This document shows, one piece after another, positions 8,390 through 16,980 of a stretch of 64,000 nucleotides of DNA (its first letter is position 1; each line of letters starts with the position of its first letter). Location of the stretch: NCBI RefSeq assembly GCF_003234265.2, contig NZ_CP126256.1, positions 1,054,001-1,118,000 of the forward strand. Direction: 5' to 3'. Under the pieces are notes generated by a model. The model saw only the letters and a list, made by a program, of their open reading frames with translations. It was not told where the DNA came from and did not search any database. The position numbers were made by a program, and so were the translations under genes. The DNA comes from Curtobacterium sp. MCSS17_015 (lineage in GTDB: Bacteria > Actinomycetota > Actinomycetes > Actinomycetales > Microbacteriaceae).

Positions 8390-9900
8390 GCGACACCCAC
8401 CTCGAGATCGAGCGCACCTACGACCTACCCGACGGCGCGGCACTGCCCGACCTCATCGGAGTCGGTGGCGTCATGCGCATCGAGCACCAGGAGCCCTTCC
8501 AGCTCGACGCCACCTACTGGGACACGCAGCGGTACGACCTCGTCGCCGCGCTCGTCACCGTCCGCCGCCGCACCGGGGGGCACGACGCCGGCTGGCACAT
8601 CAAGCGCGCCGAGTCCGACACCGTCCGGCACGAGCAGCACTTCCCGCTCACCGACGACCCGGACACCGTTCCCGACGAGGTCCTCGCCGCCCTGTTCACC
8701 GAGCGCCGGGGCCGCGGCCTGCACCCGGTCGTCCGGATCACCACCACCCGCACCGTCACGCGACTGCTCGACGAGGACGGCGACCAGATCGCCGAGCTCG
8801 CGGACGACCGGGTCGTCGCCGAACGCCTCGACGCCGACGCGCCGGCCGACGCGCGCACCTGGCGGGAGGTCGAGGTCGAAGCCGTCGAGGGTGTGGACGC
8901 ACAGGTCGCCGGCGAGCTCTTCGCCGCCCTCGACGACCGGTTCGCCGCCGTCGGCGCCGGCCCCGCCGCCGTCGCGTCCAAGTTGGCACGCGGGCTCGCC
9001 GGCGCACCGGCACCGCGCCTCCAGACCGAGGAGAAGCCGCAGAAGGGCACCGCGGCGCGTGCACTCACCAAGCGGCTCCGCAAGCTGCGGACCGCGTTGC
9101 TCCGACAGGAGGCCCGGCTCCGGTCCGGTGCGCCCACCGACCTCACCGAGACGGCCGAGACCGCACTCGGCATCGCCGCCGTCCTCGGCTCCTACCGGCC
9201 CGCCTTCGCCGACGGGGAGACCATGGACCGTGCCGCCGCAGCGGCCGACACCCTCGCAGCGGTCACGGCGCGAGCCGCACTCGCCGAGTACCTGGTCGAC
9301 CGACTGCCACGCGCGTCGAGCCCAGCACAGGAGGCCCTCGTCGACTCGGTCACCCGCGAACGCATCCTCGCCTCCACCCGGCAGCGCCGGGACGACGCCA
9401 CCCGTGAAGTCGTGCTCGCCCTCCACGAGGAGTCGTTCCTCGAACTCCTCGAGGCCCTCGACGACGCCGTCGAACGTCCGCAGCCGACGACGTGGGCCCT
9501 GCGCGACCCGAAGCAGGTCGCGCAGGACGTGTCCGCCGTCGAGAAGCCGCGCGTCCGCGAGCTCGTCCGGGCCGCCGTCGGGGACGACCCTGCCGACGAG
9601 ACCGGCGACCGCGAGGCGACCGAGCGCGCGTGGCACGCGACGCTCCGCGCCCGGATGGCGATGGACGTCCTCGGCGACGACGCGTTCCCGCACGCCCTCT
9701 GGAAGCGCATCGGCACGGCAGCCGACGTCCTCACCGAGCGGGTGCGGTCCCTGCACGCGCTCGAGCAGCTGCGTGTGCAGTCCGGGATCGCCGAGCGCGG
9801 CGGTGAGGGAACGTTCGGGTACGGCGTCCTCGCGGGCGACCGGGTGCGGCTGGCGGAGGAGTCCTACGACGAGGCGGTACACGCGCTGGACCGCGTCTGA
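8386..9900 (+). CDS. CYTH and CHAD domain-containing protein
   Basis: 504 residues. The CYTH domain (about 1-200) forms the acidic tunnel that binds triphosphates or polyphosphate in this superfamily; a CHAD domain (about 225-500), a helical polyphosphate-binding module, follows. Residues 205-225 form a linker (PAPRLQTEEKPQKG). The CYTH signature ExExK is EIERT here, with Thr in place of Lys, so catalytic competence is uncertain. The CHAD part is divergent. Family proteins are linked to polyphosphate metabolism or storage, but the reaction is not settled for this type. The start GTG overlaps the previous stop. Confidence 0.82.
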   Translation: MSDTHLEIERTYDLPDGAALPDLIGVGGVMRIEHQEPFQLDATYWDTQRYDLVAALVTVRRRTGGHDAGWHIKRAESDTVRHEQHFPLTDDPDTVPDEVLAALFTERRGRGLHPVVRITTTRTVTRLLDEDGDQIAELADDRVVAERLDADAPADARTWREVEVEAVEGVDAQVAGELFAALDDRFAAVGAGPAAVASKLARGLAGAPAPRLQTEEKPQKGTAARALTKRLRKLRTALLRQEARLRSGAPTDLTETAETALGIAAVLGSYRPAFADGETMDRAAAAADTLAAVTARAALAEYLVDRLPRASSPAQEALVDSVTRERILASTRQRRDDATREVVLALHEESFLELLEALDDAVERPQPTTWALRDPKQVAQDVSAVEKPRVRELVRAAVGDDPADETGDREATERAWHATLRARMAMDVLGDDAFPHALWKRIGTAADVLTERVRSLHALEQLRVQSGIAERGGEGTFGYGVLAGDRVRLAEESYDEAVHALDRV

Positions 9901-9909
9901 CGTCGAACT

Positions 9910-9962
9910 CCGACACGACGACGGCGCGCACCCGACCAGGGTGCGCGCCGTCGTCGTGTCGG
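9910..9962. terminator. Exceptionally long perfect hairpin terminator
   Basis: Two 24-base arms (9910-9933 and 9939-9962) are perfectly complementary around a 5-base loop GACCA. It lies between convergent genes and should stop transcription from both sides. No T tract follows. Confidence 0.85.
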
Positions 9963-9975
9963 CTCCGGGGCGGTG

Positions 9976-12147
9976 TCAGCCCGCCGCGATCGGGTTCGCC
10001 GTCGCCGCGGCGGGGGAGACGTCGGCGAGACCGAGGACGTCGAGCAGCCAGGCCAGCTCGAACGCCCGCTCCTTCCACGAGTCGTACCGGCCGCTGACAC
10101 CACCGTGCCCGGCAGCCATCTCGGTCTTCAGCAGCACAGGTGCCCCGACCTCGCGGAGCTTCGCGGTCCACTTCGCGGGCTCGACGTACAGCACCCGGGT
10201 GTCGTTGATGGAGGTCACGGCGAGGATGCGCGGGTACTGCACGTCGTCGCGGACGTTCTCGTACGGCGAGTACTCGCTCATGTACCGGTAGACCTCGGCG
10301 TCGTGCAACGGGTCGCCCCACTCGTCCCACTCGATGACGGTCAGCGGGAGGTCCGGGTCGAGGATGCTCGTCAACGCGTCGACGAACGGCACCGCGGCGA
10401 GGATGCCCGCGAAGCGCTCGGGGGCCAGGTTCGCGACGGCGCCCATCAGGAGCCCACCGGCGCTCCCGCCCTCGGCCACGAGCTGGTCCGCGCTCGTCCG
10501 ACCGGTGTCGATGAGGTGCTCGGCGACGGCGACGAAGTCCGTGAAGGTGTTCTTCTTCGTCAGGGTCTTGCCGTCCTCGTACCAGTGCCGGCCCATCTCA
10601 CCACCACCGCGGACGTGCGCGACCGCGAAGACGACCCCACGGTCGAGCATCGACAGGCGCATGACGCTGAAGCCCGGGTCGATCGAGTGCTCGTACGACC
10701 CGTAGCCGTACAGGTGCAGCGGCGCCGGGGCGTCCGCGTCCACAGCGTCCTTGCGCCAGACCAGCGAGATCGGGACCCGGGTGCCGTCGGCCGCGGACGC
10801 CCAGTCACGCTCCTGCACGTAGTCGGCCGCGTCGTACCCGCCCAACACCGGCTGCCGCTTGAGGACGGTCACCTGTCCGGTCGCGAGGTCAAGGTCGCTC
10901 ACCTCGGACGGGGTCACGAAGGACGTGTACCCGAGGCGGAGGGTCGGCTGGTCCCACTCGGGGTTGCCGCCGAGCCCGGCCGAGAACAGCGCCTCGTCGA
11001 AGGGCACCTCGTGCGGCTCGCCGTAGCCGTCGCCCTCGATCGGGATGACGGCGATCCGGGGGAGTGCCTCGGAGCGGTACTCGAGCGCCAGGTGCCCGGC
11101 GAACGCGTCCACCGACTCGATGCGACGCTCCGGGTGGTGCGTGACGACGACCCGGCGGTCGGACGCCGAGGTGGGGTCGTCCGCGGGGACGTCGACCAGC
11201 TCGAAGTTCTCGGCACCGTCGTTGTGCAGGACGAGCAGACGGTCGCTGCCCCCGACGATGGCGTGCTCGATCTCGTACTCCACGCCCTCGCGGCGCGGCC
11301 AGACGACGCGGAACTCGCCGGTCGGGTCGGATGCGTCGAGGACGAGCGCCTCGGAGGTGATCTTCGACCCGAGCTCGATGACGATGTACTGCGACGAGCG
11401 GGTGACCCCGACGCCGACCCAGTACCGGTCGTCCGGCTCCTCGAACACGACGACGTCGGCCTCGGCGGGAGTTCCGACCTCGTGCCGCCAGATGCGGTCC
11501 GGGCGCCAGGACTCGTCCACCGTCGGGTAGAAGACGTACCGACCGGAGGGGTCGAACGTCGCGCCGGCTCCGGTGTTCGGGATCGTGTCGGCGAGGTCCT
11601 GCCCGGTCTCGAGGTCGCGGACGGCGAGCGTGTACCGCTCGTCGCCCTCGACGTCGACGCCGTACACGAGGCGGCTGCCGTCGTCACTGATGTCGTACGT
11701 GCCGAGCGAGAAGAAGTCGTGTCCGTCGGCGAGGGCGTTTCCGTCGAGGACGACCTCTTCACCCGGGAGGGTGGCGGCACCGTCGTCGAGGGACGGCGGC
11801 GTCCAGTCGTCCGGCCCGCTGATCGGGGCGCGGCACTGCACGCCGTACTGGCTGCCCTCGCTCGTGCGGGTGAAGTACCACCATTGCCCCATCCGCACCG
11901 GCACCGAGAGATCGGTCTCCTGCACGCGGCTCTTCACCTCGTCGAAGAGGCGGTCGCGGAGCGCGCCGAGGTGCTCGGTCTGCGCTTCGGTGTACCGGTT
12001 CTCGGCCTCGAGGTACGCGACGGTGTCTGGGGACTCCTTGTCCCGGAGCCACTCGTAGTCGTCGACGAAGTCGATGCCGTGGTGGGTCCGCGTCACGGGC
12101 CGCTTGGCTGCGGTCGGCGGGGTGGTCACGTCGTGCTCGCTGGTCAC
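9976..12147 (-). CDS. S9-family prolyl oligopeptidase (oligopeptidase B type)
   Basis: 723 residues, the full length of oligopeptidase B (PtrB). An N-terminal seven-bladed beta-propeller (about 75-440) gates a C-terminal alpha/beta hydrolase. The catalytic Ser is in EGGSAGG (about residue 562), the Asp in INDTRV (about 649) and the His in AAGHGG (about 681). These enzymes cut short peptides, those of the B type after Arg or Lys. There is no signal peptide, so it is cytoplasmic. The start is GTG at 12147, supported by TAGGGT six bases upstream. It converges on the CYTH-CHAD gene across a very strong terminator. Confidence 0.93.
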   Translation of the reverse strand: MTSEHDVTTPPTAAKRPVTRTHHGIDFVDDYEWLRDKESPDTVAYLEAENRYTEAQTEHLGALRDRLFDEVKSRVQETDLSVPVRMGQWWYFTRTSEGSQYGVQCRAPISGPDDWTPPSLDDGAATLPGEEVVLDGNALADGHDFFSLGTYDISDDGSRLVYGVDVEGDERYTLAVRDLETGQDLADTIPNTGAGATFDPSGRYVFYPTVDESWRPDRIWRHEVGTPAEADVVVFEEPDDRYWVGVGVTRSSQYIVIELGSKITSEALVLDASDPTGEFRVVWPRREGVEYEIEHAIVGGSDRLLVLHNDGAENFELVDVPADDPTSASDRRVVVTHHPERRIESVDAFAGHLALEYRSEALPRIAVIPIEGDGYGEPHEVPFDEALFSAGLGGNPEWDQPTLRLGYTSFVTPSEVSDLDLATGQVTVLKRQPVLGGYDAADYVQERDWASAADGTRVPISLVWRKDAVDADAPAPLHLYGYGSYEHSIDPGFSVMRLSMLDRGVVFAVAHVRGGGEMGRHWYEDGKTLTKKNTFTDFVAVAEHLIDTGRTSADQLVAEGGSAGGLLMGAVANLAPERFAGILAAVPFVDALTSILDPDLPLTVIEWDEWGDPLHDAEVYRYMSEYSPYENVRDDVQYPRILAVTSINDTRVLYVEPAKWTAKLREVGAPVLLKTEMAAGHGGVSGRYDSWKERAFELAWLLDVLGLADVSPAAATANPIAAG

Positions 12148-12153
12148 CGGCCC

Positions 12154-12159
12154 ACCCTA
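12154..12159 (-). promoter_or_regulatory. -10 element of leaderless promoter (S9 peptidase)
   Basis: On the minus strand TAGGGT ends six bases before the GTG start at 12147, the same hexamer and spacing as before ftsK, the DUF3046 gene and hisB. Confidence 0.6.
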
Positions 12160-12249
12160 TGCGCTCGGGGTGGAGGCCCGACCCGGCTCCGTCCGGCGGC
12201 GGCGCTCGCCGCTGCGGTCACCGCCCGCTCCGGTCACGCTGCCGCCCCG

Positions 12250-13701
12250 TCACGCTGCCGCTGGGATCAGGCTGGACATGCCCGGTGCCGCTGGGATCAG
12301 GCTGGACATGCCCGGTGCCGCTGCCGCCCGGATCCGCTCGGCCAGTGCGTCGAGTTCTGCCAGGACGTCGGACGCGACCCATGCCCGGTCCCGCCGACGT
12401 GCCGTGACGGGCCGGAGCACGCCGGCGTCGACGAACTCCCCGATCACCGCGTCGGTCCACGGCAGGTCCGCCGGGAGCGCTGCGCTGACCGCGGCCTCGG
12501 TCAGGACCGGGTCGGCCAGGAGGACGCGGAGGAGGTCCGAGTGGTGTGTGACCTGCTGCCCGTTGCCCGACGGGCGGACCGCGCTCCGGTCGTGCTCGAC
12601 CTCGTCGAGTCGGAGCGCGGTGAACTCGACCTCGTCGCAGACGACCCCGACCGCCCGCGCCGTCAGGGCGATGATCCCGTCGACGTGGCCGTCCCGGTAG
12701 CGTTCGAGCTCGGTGAAGTAGCCCGCTCGATCGGCGACCAGGGCAGCGGCCACGGGCACGACGAGTGCGGTCGTGACGCCACGCCGTCGCAGGACCGCGT
12801 TGACCAGCGCTCGTCCGATCCTTCCGTTGCCGTCGGTGAACGGGTGGACGGACTCGAACTGGGCGTGCGCGATCGCGGCCTGCGCCAGGGCGTCGACGTC
12901 GTCCCGCGCGAGGAACGCGAAGAGGTCGGCCATCGCAGCGGGGACGTCGTCGGCAGGCGGCGGCACGTACGCGGCGTCCCGGGGAGAGGCCCCGCCGCCG
13001 ATCCAGTTCTGCACCCGACGCCACTGTCCGGCGACGGGACCGTCCACCGGGTCGTCCCGCATGAGCACCGCGTGGGCGTCGAGCACGGACCGCTCGGTGA
13101 TGCGGCCGCGTCCGGCGGCCGTGATCATCCCGCGCAGCGCGGCGGTCGCACCGACCATGGCCGTGGCACTGCCGTTCGCCCGGATGCCGACGAGTGCCCG
13201 GGCGTAGTCGTCGAGCGTGGCGTGCTCCTCCTCGATCCGGGACGACGAGACCGCCTCGGTGCGGGCGAGGAGCAGGTCGAAGGCGGCCGTGCGGTCCCCG
13301 AGCCGGCGGTCGACGTCGACCAGACGGTCGGTCGCGCGCGCCAGCAGGTCGGCGAGGTGGGGCGGCGCCACGAACGCCTGATCCGCGATCGCGGGCGGCA
13401 GCGAGCACCGCACCGACCGCGTCATGCGGTCGGCCCGCGGCGGGCGTCCGGTGCTCCGCCACGGACGCGTGGTCGAGCCGTGGCGCGGCCACCCGGCTCC
13501 GCCATGACCACGCCCGGTCGCCGCGAGCGCGACGCCGTCGCAGGCGCGCTCGGTCATCGCGATGCCGTCCTCCGTCGCGCCGGTCCGGTCCGTCGCGCCG
13601 GTCCGGTCGGTCGCAGCCGTCCTGCCGGTCGCAGCCGTGTTTCCCGTCGTGTCGGTCCTCCTCGTGTCGGTCCTGGCCGTCGTTTCCGTGTTGCCCGTCA
13701 T
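12250..13701 (-). CDS. Fic-domain protein (predicted AMP transferase) with repeat tails
   Basis: 483 residues. The Fic core holds HPFTDGNGRIGRA (about residues 286-298), matching HPFx(D/E)GNGRxxR, and an N-terminal autoinhibitory motif SSSRIEEE (about 151-158) as in class II Fic proteins. Most Fic enzymes transfer AMP to a hydroxyl of a target protein; the target is unknown. A winged-helix-like region follows (about 385-465). The ATG at 13701 has GGGAGG four bases upstream, which favours the long form; the alternative ATG at 13425 gives 391 residues, nearer the family norm, but lacks a ribosome site. The extra N-terminal 92 residues hold a hexapeptide repeat, and the C-terminus carries a 10-residue tandem repeat. 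No antitoxin gene adjoins it. Confidence 0.85.
   Translation of the reverse strand: MTGNTETTARTDTRRTDTTGNTAATGRTAATDRTGATDRTGATEDGIAMTERACDGVALAATGRGHGGAGWPRHGSTTRPWRSTGRPPRADRMTRSVRCSLPPAIADQAFVAPPHLADLLARATDRLVDVDRRLGDRTAAFDLLLARTEAVSSSRIEEEHATLDDYARALVGIRANGSATAMVGATAALRGMITAAGRGRITERSVLDAHAVLMRDDPVDGPVAGQWRRVQNWIGGGASPRDAAYVPPPADDVPAAMADLFAFLARDDVDALAQAAIAHAQFESVHPFTDGNGRIGRALVNAVLRRRGVTTALVVPVAAALVADRAGYFTELERYRDGHVDGIIALTARAVGVVCDEVEFTALRLDEVEHDRSAVRPSGNGQQVTHHSDLLRVLLADPVLTEAAVSAALPADLPWTDAVIGEFVDAGVLRPVTARRRDRAWVASDVLAELDALAERIRAAAAPGMSSLIPAAPGMSSLIPAAA
12257..12316. repeat. Two perfect 30-bp tandem copies at the 3' end of the Fic gene
   Basis: Units 12257-12286 and 12287-12316 are identical and in frame, so the protein ends in two copies of the decapeptide APGMSSLIPA. 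A partial third copy flanks them. Confidence 0.9.
13573..13662. repeat. 18-bp tandem repeat array in the 5' end of the Fic gene
   Basis: CGTCGCGCCGGTCCGGTC occurs twice in tandem (13573-13590, 13591-13608), followed by about three degenerate units of the same length. It encodes a hexapeptide of the form RT(A/G)AT(D/G). The 18-bp period keeps the frame. Confidence 0.85.
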
Positions 13702-13826
13702 GCTGCCTCCCGCTCCTCGCGGCCGTCGACGGTAGTGGCCGGGCTGCCCCGACAGCGAGGAATCGGGATGTCGTGTGCACGAGCGGCACTCGGTACACGC
13801 TCGGCGGCGCTCCGGGCCCCGATCGG

Positions 13827-13832
13827 TACCGT
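13827..13832 (+). promoter_or_regulatory. -10 element of leaderless promoter (amidohydrolase)
   Basis: TACCGT ends six bases before the ATG at 13839. The same hexamer and spacing precede the gene starting at 43385. Confidence 0.5.
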
Positions 13833-13838
13833 TGTAGA

Positions 13839-15041
13839 ATGACTGACAACTCGTTCGTGATCACCGGTGCCCACGTCGTCCCCGTCGACCGCGACGAGTT
13901 CGACGGCGGTGCCGTCGTCGTGCAGGACGGCCGGATCACGGCCGTCGGCCCGGACGTGACACCGCCCGACGGCCTGCCGGTCGTCGACGCCGCCGGTGCC
14001 TGGCTCCTGCCCGGCTTCGTCGAGGCGCACGGCCACGTCGGCATCCACGAAGAGGCGAACGGCTCGGCCGGCAACGACACGAACGAGATGACCGGCCCGA
14101 ACATGGCCGCCGTCCGGGCGATCGACGCGGTCGACATCGAGGACGAGGGCTTCCGCGACGCCCTGTCCGGCGGCATCACGAGCATCGTCGTCAAGCCCGG
14201 CTCCGGCAACCCGATCGGAGGGCAGACGGTCGCGATCAAGACCTGGGGCGGGCGGACGATCGACGAACAGCTCATCTCGGACAGCGTCAGCGTGAAGAGC
14301 GCCCTCGGCGAGAACCCGAAGCGGGTCTACGGCGAGAAGGGCCAGACGCCGTCGACGCGGTTGGGCGTGGCGAAGGTGATCCGCGAAGCCTTCCTCGCAG
14401 CCGACCACTACCGGCACGCCCGGGCAGCGGCCGAGACGAAGGGGGAGCCCTTCGAGCGCGACCTGACGAAGGAGACGCTCGCGCGCGTCCTCGACGGCGA
14501 ACTCGCCTGGGACCAGCACACCCACCGCCACGACGACATCGCCACCGCTGTCCGTCTCGCCGAGGAGTTCGGCTACCGCCTGGTCGTCAACCACGGCACC
14601 GAGGCCCACAAGCTCGCCGACCTGCTCGCCGAGAAGGGCATCCCGGTGGTCTACGGACCGCTGTTCACCAGCCGGTCGAAGGTCGAACTCCGTGACCGCG
14701 GCATCCCGAACCTCGCCACGATCGCCGCCGCCGGGGTCCGCGTCGCGATCACCACCGACGCCCCGGTCGTCCCGATCAACATGCTCGTGACCCAGGCCAC
14801 GATGGCCGTCCGCGACGGCCTGCCCCGGCAGACCGCGCTCGAGGCGATCACCTCCGCCCCCGCGGACATCCTCGGCTTCGGCGACCGTGTCGGCCGCCTC
14901 GCCGTGGGGTACGACGCCGACCTCGTCCTCTGGGACGACGACCCGCTCGACGCGACCAGCCGCGCCCAGCGCGTCTGGATCGAGGGCCGCCAGGTCTTCG
15001 CCTACGTCGACGGTCAGGGCGTCACGACGCCGCGCTGGTGA
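13839..15041 (+). CDS. Amidohydrolase (imidazolonepropionase/dihydroorotase superfamily)
   Basis: 400 residues. An N-terminal beta-sandwich strand set (ITGAHVVPVDRDEF, DGRITAVGPDV) leads into the TIM-barrel metal-binding motif LLPGFVEAHGHVGIHE (about residues 55-70), where the HxH histidines lie. Further likely ligands are in HTHRHDD (about 228), LVVNHGTEAH (about 250) and ITTDAPVV (about 305). The end DRVGRLAVGYDADLVLWD with WIEGRQVF is the standard closing beta-sandwich. The substrate is unknown; the absence of a conserved carboxylated Lys context argues against dihydroorotase itself. Single gene, divergent from fic and convergent with the aminotransferase. Confidence 0.85.
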   Translation: MTDNSFVITGAHVVPVDRDEFDGGAVVVQDGRITAVGPDVTPPDGLPVVDAAGAWLLPGFVEAHGHVGIHEEANGSAGNDTNEMTGPNMAAVRAIDAVDIEDEGFRDALSGGITSIVVKPGSGNPIGGQTVAIKTWGGRTIDEQLISDSVSVKSALGENPKRVYGEKGQTPSTRLGVAKVIREAFLAADHYRHARAAAETKGEPFERDLTKETLARVLDGELAWDQHTHRHDDIATAVRLAEEFGYRLVVNHGTEAHKLADLLAEKGIPVVYGPLFTSRSKVELRDRGIPNLATIAAAGVRVAITTDAPVVPINMLVTQATMAVRDGLPRQTALEAITSAPADILGFGDRVGRLAVGYDADLVLWDDDPLDATSRAQRVWIEGRQVFAYVDGQGVTTPRW

Positions 15042-15047
15042 CACCGT

Positions 15048-15095
15048 GTCGGACGGGAGGCGCGACGCGGCGCCGCCCCGCGCCTCCCGTCCGAC
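15048..15095. terminator. GGACGGGAGG-type hairpin between convergent genes
   Basis: A perfect 17-bp stem (15048-15064 with 15079-15095) and a 14-base GC-rich loop. The arm carries GGACGGGAGGCGCG, which recurs in other intergenic hairpins of this window. Confidence 0.8.
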
Positions 15096-15101
15096 GCCGC
15101 G

Positions 15102-15992
15102 TCAGTCCTCGCGCGCCAGCAGGAAGTCGTTGATGCGCTCCGTCATGCCGAGGTCCATGTCGATCCGCACCCCGTTGACGGTGTGGATCGGCGCCGCCTG
15201 CCGGATGCTGGAGACGAGCCACAGCGCGTCGGCGGCCCGCAGGTCGTCGAGCGTGACGAGTTCGTAGCCGGTCTCGATGCCCTCCTGCTCGGCGAAGCGG
15301 AAGACGTCGGCCTGTGTGGTGCCGTCGAGGATGCCGATGTCGGTACGGGGCGTGACGAACCGCCCGCCGACGGACATGACGAGGTTCGCCCGCGTGCCCT
15401 CGAGCACGTAGCCGTCGGTCGAGACGAAGAGCGCGTCGTCGGCGCCGCGCCGGACGGCCTCGCGGAGCGCCGCCATGTTGATCGCGTAGGACAGCGTCTT
15501 CGCACCCTGCAGCAGCCACGGCGAGGTCCGCTCGACGTCGTGCCGGTAGCCGCGGTCGAGCGTGACGACCCCGATGCCCTCGGTGCGGTCACGGGTCTGA
15601 TCGGCGGACGGTGCCGCGTAGACCCAGCCGGTCGGCCGACCCAGCCCCTCGACACCGCGCGTCAGGACGGTCTTGGCGTACGCCTCGCGCACCGGGTCGA
15701 GGCGGGCGCAGACGGCCTCGATCGCTCGTCGCCAGGCGTCCAGGTCCGGCTCGGGCAGGTCGAGCCTGGCGGCGGAGCGACCGAAGCGGGCCAGGTGCGC
15801 CTCGAGCGCCTGCGGTCGACCGTCGATCACCGTGATCGTCTCGAACACGCCGTCCCCGCGGGTGAGCCCGAGGTCCATCACCTGGACGTGCTCTTCGAGC
15901 GGCTTCTCCCACGTGAAGGCGTCCGCCTCGGGGTCGTGCGGCGCTGCGTCGCGCGAGGGCTGGTTCAGGACGGCGAGGACGGTGTCGGTCAT
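15102..15992 (-). CDS. Class IV aminotransferase (aminodeoxychorismate lyase-like)
   Basis: 296 residues of the fold-IV PLP enzymes. The PLP lysine is in LLQGAKTLSYAINM (about residue 169) and the phosphate-binding and closing parts are YVLEGTRANLVM and GTTQADVF. The family includes branched-chain aminotransferase, D-amino-acid aminotransferase and 4-amino-4-deoxychorismate lyase (PabC). The length and the sequence around the lysine fit the actinobacterial PabC-like group best, which would make p-aminobenzoate for folate, but this is not certain. The ATG at 15992 was chosen; an ATG at 16001 in the same frame is an alternative. It follows a small conserved gene by 20 bases on the same strand. 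Confidence 0.8.
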   Translation of the reverse strand: MTDTVLAVLNQPSRDAAPHDPEADAFTWEKPLEEHVQVMDLGLTRGDGVFETITVIDGRPQALEAHLARFGRSAARLDLPEPDLDAWRRAIEAVCARLDPVREAYAKTVLTRGVEGLGRPTGWVYAAPSADQTRDRTEGIGVVTLDRGYRHDVERTSPWLLQGAKTLSYAINMAALREAVRRGADDALFVSTDGYVLEGTRANLVMSVGGRFVTPRTDIGILDGTTQADVFRFAEQEGIETGYELVTLDDLRAADALWLVSSIRQAAPIHTVNGVRIDMDLGMTERINDFLLARED

Positions 15993-16012
15993 GGTCCCCA
16001 TCCAACCCCAGG

Positions 16013-16363
16013 TCAGTGACCGCCGGGCAGCGTGTCCATGAGTTTCCAGACCGCCTGCGTCAGCTCCGGGTGCTGGAGCGCGATGCGGCGGAGGCGGTGG
16101 TACTCCTCGCCGTGCTCGGTGCCGTGACCGGAGGCAGGGTGCGCCGACCACTGCGAGCTCCGGCGGCCGATCCGGACGTCGACCTCCATCGCCTCGGCAC
16201 GGAGGATGAGCACGACCTGCTCGTCGACACTCGGCAGCGTGTGCATGAAGTCCCACGGGTCGTCGCCCTGCCGACAGCGGTGTTCGACGATGACCGAGAT
16301 CTCCTCGGCGGCTTCGGCGCGCAGCACCTCGAGGCTGCGCCCCGCCCTCCGGGACTCAGCCAT
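16013..16363 (-). CDS. Small soluble protein of unknown function
   Basis: 116 residues, helical and charged, with no signal peptide or membrane segment. I do not recognise the family. It contains many His and Trp residues in the second half (SSQWSAHPASGHGTEHGEEYHRL, split here as SSQWSAHP and GHGTEHGEEYH), which could bind a metal. It probably heads a two-gene operon with the aminotransferase, 20 bases downstream, and is divergent from the NUDIX gene. Confidence 0.65.
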   Translation of the reverse strand: MAESRRAGRSLEVLRAEAAEEISVIVEHRCRQGDDPWDFMHTLPSVDEQVVLILRAEAMEVDVRIGRRSSQWSAHPASGHGTEHGEEYHRLRRIALQHPELTQAVWKLMDTLPGGH

Positions 16364-16428
16364 GACGCCCCCAGAGCACGCCTGCCATGCATCGAGCGTA
16401 CGTCATCGGATCGGCCACACTGGACCAC

Positions 16429-16947
16429 ATGACCGAGCGCGACGAGAGCAAGTCCCAGCACCCGGCCGTGGTCGTCGTGTACCTGCTCCGGGACGGTGCG
16501 ACCGGGCCGGAGGTCCTGCTCGGCGAGAAGCGACGCGGGCTCGGCACGGGCCGCGTGGTCGGTCCGGGCGGCAAGCGCGAGGGTGACGAGACGGCGGTCG
16601 AGACCGCCGTCCGCGAGGTCGCAGAGGAGGTCGGTCTCCGCGTCGACGCTGCCGACCTGGAGGCCCGTGGCACGTTGCGCTACCGGTTCCCGTTCCGCCC
16701 GTCCTGGTCCCAGGTCTCGGACGTCTTCGTCTGCCGCCGCTGGCAGGGCGACCCGTCGGGCGGCGACGAGCTGGAGCCGCGGTGGGTGCCGGTCGACGCC
16801 GTACCCTACGACGCGATGTGGGACGACGCCCGCTACTGGCTGCCCGGTGTGCTCGCGGGCGGACGGGTCGACGCGCGCGTGGTGTTCGCGGAGGACAACG
16901 CCTCGGTCGCGGGGTTCACTGGGACGGGCATCGGGGAGCCGGGCTGA
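16429..16947 (+). CDS. NUDIX hydrolase (8-oxo-dGTP diphosphatase / MTH1-like)
   Basis: 172 residues. The Nudix box is complete: GGKREGDE, seven residues, then REVAEEVGL (about residues 45-68), providing the Gx5Ex7REUxEExGU metal site. The GPGGK start of the box resembles MTH1-type enzymes that clean oxidised nucleotides from the pool; the true substrate is unproven. The ATG at 16429 was chosen because CACACT stands seven bases upstream, a weak leaderless -10. An in-frame upstream ATG at 16387 would overlap the divergent promoter region. Confidence 0.88.
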   Translation: MTERDESKSQHPAVVVVYLLRDGATGPEVLLGEKRRGLGTGRVVGPGGKREGDETAVETAVREVAEEVGLRVDAADLEARGTLRYRFPFRPSWSQVSDVFVCRRWQGDPSGGDELEPRWVPVDAVPYDAMWDDARYWLPGVLAGGRVDARVVFAEDNASVAGFTGTGIGEPG

Positions 16948-16980
16948 GGCGCGCCGCGACCGAGCGGCGATCGATCGTCG

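Noticed and set aside
12250..13701. Fic protein as a toxin-antitoxin module
   Set aside because: The inhibitory SSRIE motif is within the same protein, and no small antitoxin gene adjoins it; the neighbours face other directions.
9973..13842. A very long open frame on the plus strand opposite the S9 peptidase and fic genes
   Set aside because: It is the mirror of real genes in GC-rich DNA. The product has no recognisable domain, and the opposite strand encodes complete proteins with active-site motifs.
15102..15992. Branched-chain aminotransferase IlvE
   Set aside because: The protein is shorter than actinobacterial IlvE (about 360 residues) and the sequence around the lysine fits the aminodeoxychorismate lyase-like group better, though not decisively.
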